17,814 nucleotides of DNA from CAZPMT01 sp964587655 (GTDB lineage Bacteria; Hydrogenedentota; Hydrogenedentia; Hydrogenedentales; SLHB01). Shown piece by piece: positions 15,359 to 17,814 of this stretch. Position 1 is the first letter of the stretch; each line of letters starts with the position of its first letter. A program made the translations under genes and the position numbers. The notes under the pieces are model-generated. The model was given only the letters and a program-made list of their open reading frames with translations, was not told where the DNA came from and searched no databases. The DNA lies in NCBI GenBank assembly GCA_964587655.1, contig CAZPMT010000120.1, positions 1-17,814 of the forward strand, read 5' to 3'.

Positions 15359-15766
15359 CTAGAACTGATTGAAATACCGTTCAAGTTCCGCGGGCTGTTC
15401 TTCCGGGTCTTCCCAGTACGTGGTGGCTTCGGGGTTCCACGCGCGCTTGAGCGGATCTTTGCCGGCCACCCTCATGATGATCGCAGCGGGAACAAACATC
15501 AGGAAAAACGCAAGCGTCAGGATCACCCGCGTAAACAGCCAATTGAGCGTCAACGCGAACTTCATCCACACGAACAGAATCGGCTTCAGCACGCGCGGCG
15601 CCACAAGGCCCAGAACCAATAACGCCGCCGCGACGGCGAAGAACCACTTCGGGAAGTGGTCAAATCCGTGAAGGGCCCAGCGTATCAGGCCCAGGATTGC
15701 TATGGCGACCGCCATCACGATCCCGAACTTTCGCTGTTCGCTCTTGTCTGAGACGTTCAAGTCCAT
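15359..15766 (-). CDS. SxtJ-like membrane protein
   Basis: The 135-residue protein has about three to four membrane segments: roughly residues 14-31, 41-57, 62-79 (amphipathic, W/F-rich) and 81-100. A soluble acidic tail follows (DPLKRAWNPEATTYWEDPEEQ...) with several aromatic residues. This layout, a short cytoplasmic head (MDLNVSDKSEQRKFG), hydrophobic hairpins and a W/Y/E/P-rich tail, fits the SxtJ family. The start lies 3 bases beyond the carbamoyltransferase stop, so the genes are co-transcribed and probably coupled. SxtJ has no proven biochemical activity. Constant pairing with carbamoyltransferases suggests an accessory or membrane-anchoring role, which is inference. Confidence 0.83.
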   Translation of the reverse strand: MDLNVSDKSEQRKFGIVMAVAIAILGLIRWALHGFDHFPKWFFAVAAALLVLGLVAPRVLKPILFVWMKFALTLNWLFTRVILTLAFFLMFVPAAIIMRVAGKDPLKRAWNPEATTYWEDPEEQPAELERYFNQF

Positions 15767-15769
15767 GTG

Positions 15770-17584
15770 CTAATCCAGTTCGAATTCCTTCTTCCAGGAT
15801 TCGTCTTCCGGCCACGGTTTCTGCTGGGTCTTGTCCAACAGAAACGAACCCATTGCCAGGTAGTCCATCCGCGTGCGCATGAAGCACGTGCACGCCTCCT
15901 GCGGACTGCACACAATCGGCTCGCCGCGGACGTTGTATGAGGTGTTGATCATGACGGGACACCCCGTCTTCTCGTAGAAGCATTCGATCAAGCGGTGATA
16001 GAGCGGGTTGTCCCGCTTATCCACGGTTTGTATGCGCGCCGAATTGTCCACGTGCGTGACGGCCGGGAGATCGGAGCGAATCACCTTGAGTTTCGCGAAA
16101 CCCTCCGCTTCCTTTTCATCTGATGTGAGCGCCCGCAACCGTTCCTGTTTCACGGGCGCCACGAGAAGCATGTACGGACTCTCGCGATCGAGTTCAAAGC
16201 AATCGGAGACGCGCTCGACCATGACCGTCGGCGCAAACGGACGGAAGGACTCGCGGAACTTGATCTTGAGATTCAAGACCGACTGCATTTCACGCGAGCG
16301 CGGGTCCCCAAGAATGCTGCGGGCTCCCAGCGCCCGCGGCCCGAACTCCATCCGCCCCTGAAACCATCCCACGACGTTCTCGCCGGCGATGAGATCCGCC
16401 ACGCGCTGGCATAAGTCCTCAGTCGTATTGAACCGCGTGTAGGGGATTCCTTCCGAATCCAGGTAGGACCGTATCTCGTCATCGGAGTACGAAGGCCCGA
16501 GGTACGAGGCCTTTTGACGTCGGCTGTCTGGCACGCGCTTGTTCCCGAGGAGTTGATGCCACGCCAGCAGCGCGCAGCCCAATGCATTTCCCGCGTCGCT
16601 CGCCGAAGGCTGGATCCAGATATCATCGAAAGGCCCCTCGCGAAGCAGACGCCCGTTCGCAACGCAGTTCAGCGAGACGCCCCCGGCCAGGCATAGATGC
16701 TTCATTCCGGTCTCGCGATGCACGCGCCTGCCAATCCTCAGAATCACCTCTTCCGTGACCAACTGGATCGAACGCGCAATGTCCATCTCGCGCTGTGTAA
16801 GCTTCGCCTCTGGTTTGCGCCGCGGACCCCCGAACAAGCTCGCGAACTTCTCATTCGTCATCCGCAGACCCGCGCAGTAGTCGAAGTAGTCGAGGTTCAG
16901 CCGGAACGAACCGTCCTCCCTGATGTCAATCAGCTCGCGAAGAATCGTCGGAGCGTACTTGGGTTCGCCGTACGGCGCGAGCCCCATCAGCTTGTACTCG
17001 CCGCTGTTGACCTTGAACCCGGTGAAATACGTGAAGGCCGAGTAAAGCAATCCCAATGAATGGGGAAAATTGATCTGCTTCAGGATCTCGACCTTGTCGC
17101 CGCGTCCGACGCCGTAAGCCGACGTAGCCCATTCTCCGACGCCGTCGAGCGTAATGAACGCCGCCTCTTCGAACGGGCTTGGGAAAAACGCCGCCGCCGC
17201 GTGGCTCTGATGGTGGCTCGCGAAGATCACCTTGCCCTCGTAGCCAAGCTTCCGGCGGATCGTATTCCGCATGAAGAGCTTTTCCTTCAGCCACGCCGGC
17301 ATCTGTTGGATAAAGGAAGTGAGCCCGCGCGGGGCGATGGCGAGATACGTCATCAGGAGCCGCTCGAACTTCACGAACGGCTTGTCGTAGAAAGCGACGT
17401 AGTCAATGTCGCCGATGGAAACCTTGCCTTCCCGAAGGCAATATGCGGCTGCGTTCTCCGGGAAGCGCGGGTCGTGCTTCTTGCGCGTGAAGCGCTCTTC
17501 CTGCGCTCCCGCGACGATCTCGCCGTCGGACAGCAGACACGCCGCGCTGTCATGGTAGAACGCTGAAATGCCAAGGATTCGCAT
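15770..17584 (-). CDS. Carbamoyltransferase (NodU/CmcH/SxtI family)
   Basis: The 604-residue cytoplasmic enzyme transfers carbamoyl from carbamoyl phosphate, through a carbamoyl-adenylate, onto a hydroxyl of a sugar or metabolite. The N-terminal ASKHA/TsaD-like part starts MRILGISAFYHDSAACLLSDG and holds the metal-binding HHQSHAAAAFF (124-134) and LDGVGEWATS (146-155). The GGVSLNC and SASDAGNALGCAL segments and the C-terminal domain beginning NVVGWFQGRMEFGPRALGARSILGDPR follow at normal family length. All the recognisable motifs look intact. It is the first gene of a cassette with the SxtJ-like and DUF5989-like genes. A GAGGAGCAGG/GGGAAG purine stretch precedes ATG 17584. The acceptor cannot be predicted: a polysaccharide, a nodulation-factor-like glycan or a small metabolite are all possible. 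Confidence 0.93.
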   Translation of the reverse strand: MRILGISAFYHDSAACLLSDGEIVAGAQEERFTRKKHDPRFPENAAAYCLREGKVSIGDIDYVAFYDKPFVKFERLLMTYLAIAPRGLTSFIQQMPAWLKEKLFMRNTIRRKLGYEGKVIFASHHQSHAAAAFFPSPFEEAAFITLDGVGEWATSAYGVGRGDKVEILKQINFPHSLGLLYSAFTYFTGFKVNSGEYKLMGLAPYGEPKYAPTILRELIDIREDGSFRLNLDYFDYCAGLRMTNEKFASLFGGPRRKPEAKLTQREMDIARSIQLVTEEVILRIGRRVHRETGMKHLCLAGGVSLNCVANGRLLREGPFDDIWIQPSASDAGNALGCALLAWHQLLGNKRVPDSRRQKASYLGPSYSDDEIRSYLDSEGIPYTRFNTTEDLCQRVADLIAGENVVGWFQGRMEFGPRALGARSILGDPRSREMQSVLNLKIKFRESFRPFAPTVMVERVSDCFELDRESPYMLLVAPVKQERLRALTSDEKEAEGFAKLKVIRSDLPAVTHVDNSARIQTVDKRDNPLYHRLIECFYEKTGCPVMINTSYNVRGEPIVCSPQEACTCFMRTRMDYLAMGSFLLDKTQQKPWPEDESWKKEFELD

Positions 17585-17610
17585 GCTTCCCGTACCTGCT
17601 CCTCTCAGGA

Positions 17611-17640
17611 ATCCTAACGTTGCCGCCCCCGGCTGTTCAA
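17611..17640 (-). promoter_or_regulatory. Candidate promoter of the carbamoyltransferase cassette
   Basis: On the minus strand TTGAAC (17640-17635) and TAGGAT (17616-17611) are 18 bases apart, matching consensus at 4 of 6 and 4 of 6 positions. The start would be about 20 bases before ATG 17584. The match is moderate and has no other support. Confidence 0.33.
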
Positions 17641-17747
17641 ATGAGCCGTCGAAGCTTGGGCAGGGCGGAAATCACGCGATCAGGCCGGTGCGGGCGTTGT
17701 ATAACCAAAATGCCTCAGAGCTTGTGAGGAAACATCAGAATGGCGTC

Positions 17748-17767
17748 ATTCCCGCGAAAGCGGGAAT
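17748..17767. repeat. dRS3/REP-like palindrome
   Basis: ATTCCCGC (17748-17755) and GCGGGAAT (17760-17767) flank a GAAA tetraloop, in the familiar context GTC-ATTCCC...GGGAAT-CCAG. This pattern resembles the dRS3 elements of Neisseria and similar dispersed palindromes in many genomes. It lies upstream of the carbamoyltransferase cassette and no coding sequence covers it. Only this copy is in the window. Confidence 0.7.
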
Positions 17768-17814
17768 CCAGAACACACACGCCGCCCCGCGACCTCCGCC
17801 CGTATTATGGACCG

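Noticed and set aside
17713..17729. CCTCA/TGAGG small inverted repeat as a terminator
   Set aside because: The stem has only 5 bp with a 7-base loop and only a poor T-run on one strand, so chance is a sufficient explanation.

Overview
The window reads as an exopolysaccharide / surface-glycan locus from a GC-rich, diderm, uncultured-type bacterium. The best lineage guess is Candidatus Hydrogenedentes or a relative in the Planctomycetes/Lentisphaerae neighbourhood. That guess rests on a long (Gly-Glu)n linker behind a PASTA lipoprotein, on codon use, and on the gene mix. It is inference, since no rRNA or other phylogenetic marker is present.

Layout. (1) 1-469, minus strand: the N-terminal part of a PASTA-domain lipoprotein that runs into a perfect 31x Gly-Glu repeat and off the left edge. 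(2) 470-1147: a non-coding divergent region with two inverted repeats and a near-consensus sigma-70 promoter. (3) 1148-10400, plus strand: a tightly packed run encoding a Wza/OPX-type export lipoprotein, a Wzz/GumC-type chain-length protein, a CpsD-like ATPase whose P-loop is destroyed, a Wzx-type flippase, a Wzy/WaaL-type polymerase or ligase, a GT2 and a GT4 glycosyltransferase, and an orphan RbsC-type sugar ABC permease. (4) 10402-13126, minus strand: a GH42 beta-galactosidase followed by a DPM1-like GT2, convergent with the EPS run with one base between the stops. (5) 13189-13299: a large inverted-repeat element between the divergent GH42 and YgiQ genes. (6) 13354-15126, plus strand: a YgiQ-family radical SAM protein. 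(7) 15154-17584, minus strand: a three-gene cassette of a NodU/CmcH/SxtI-type carbamoyltransferase, an SxtJ-like membrane protein and a 49-residue DUF5989-like membrane peptide (overlooked by length-filtered gene calling). (8) 17585-17814: upstream DNA with a dRS3-like palindrome.

How the genes work together (inference from families). The GT2 and GT4 enzymes extend a lipid-linked repeat unit, the flippase moves it across the inner membrane, the polymerase joins units, the Wzz-type protein sets chain length together with the CpsD-like partner, and the OPX lipoprotein takes the polymer through the periplasm and outer membrane. The initiating phosphoglycosyltransferase and all nucleotide-sugar synthesis genes are absent from the window and must be elsewhere. 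The carbamoyltransferase cassette could decorate a glycan or metabolite, but no substrate can be read from the sequence.

No complete, clearly new defence or mobile system was found. The items most worth a second look are the P-loop-less CpsD paralogue in an otherwise complete Wzx/Wzy-type locus, the saxitoxin-like sxtI-J-K gene order in a glycan setting, and the orphan RbsC permease fused onto the end of the EPS operon.
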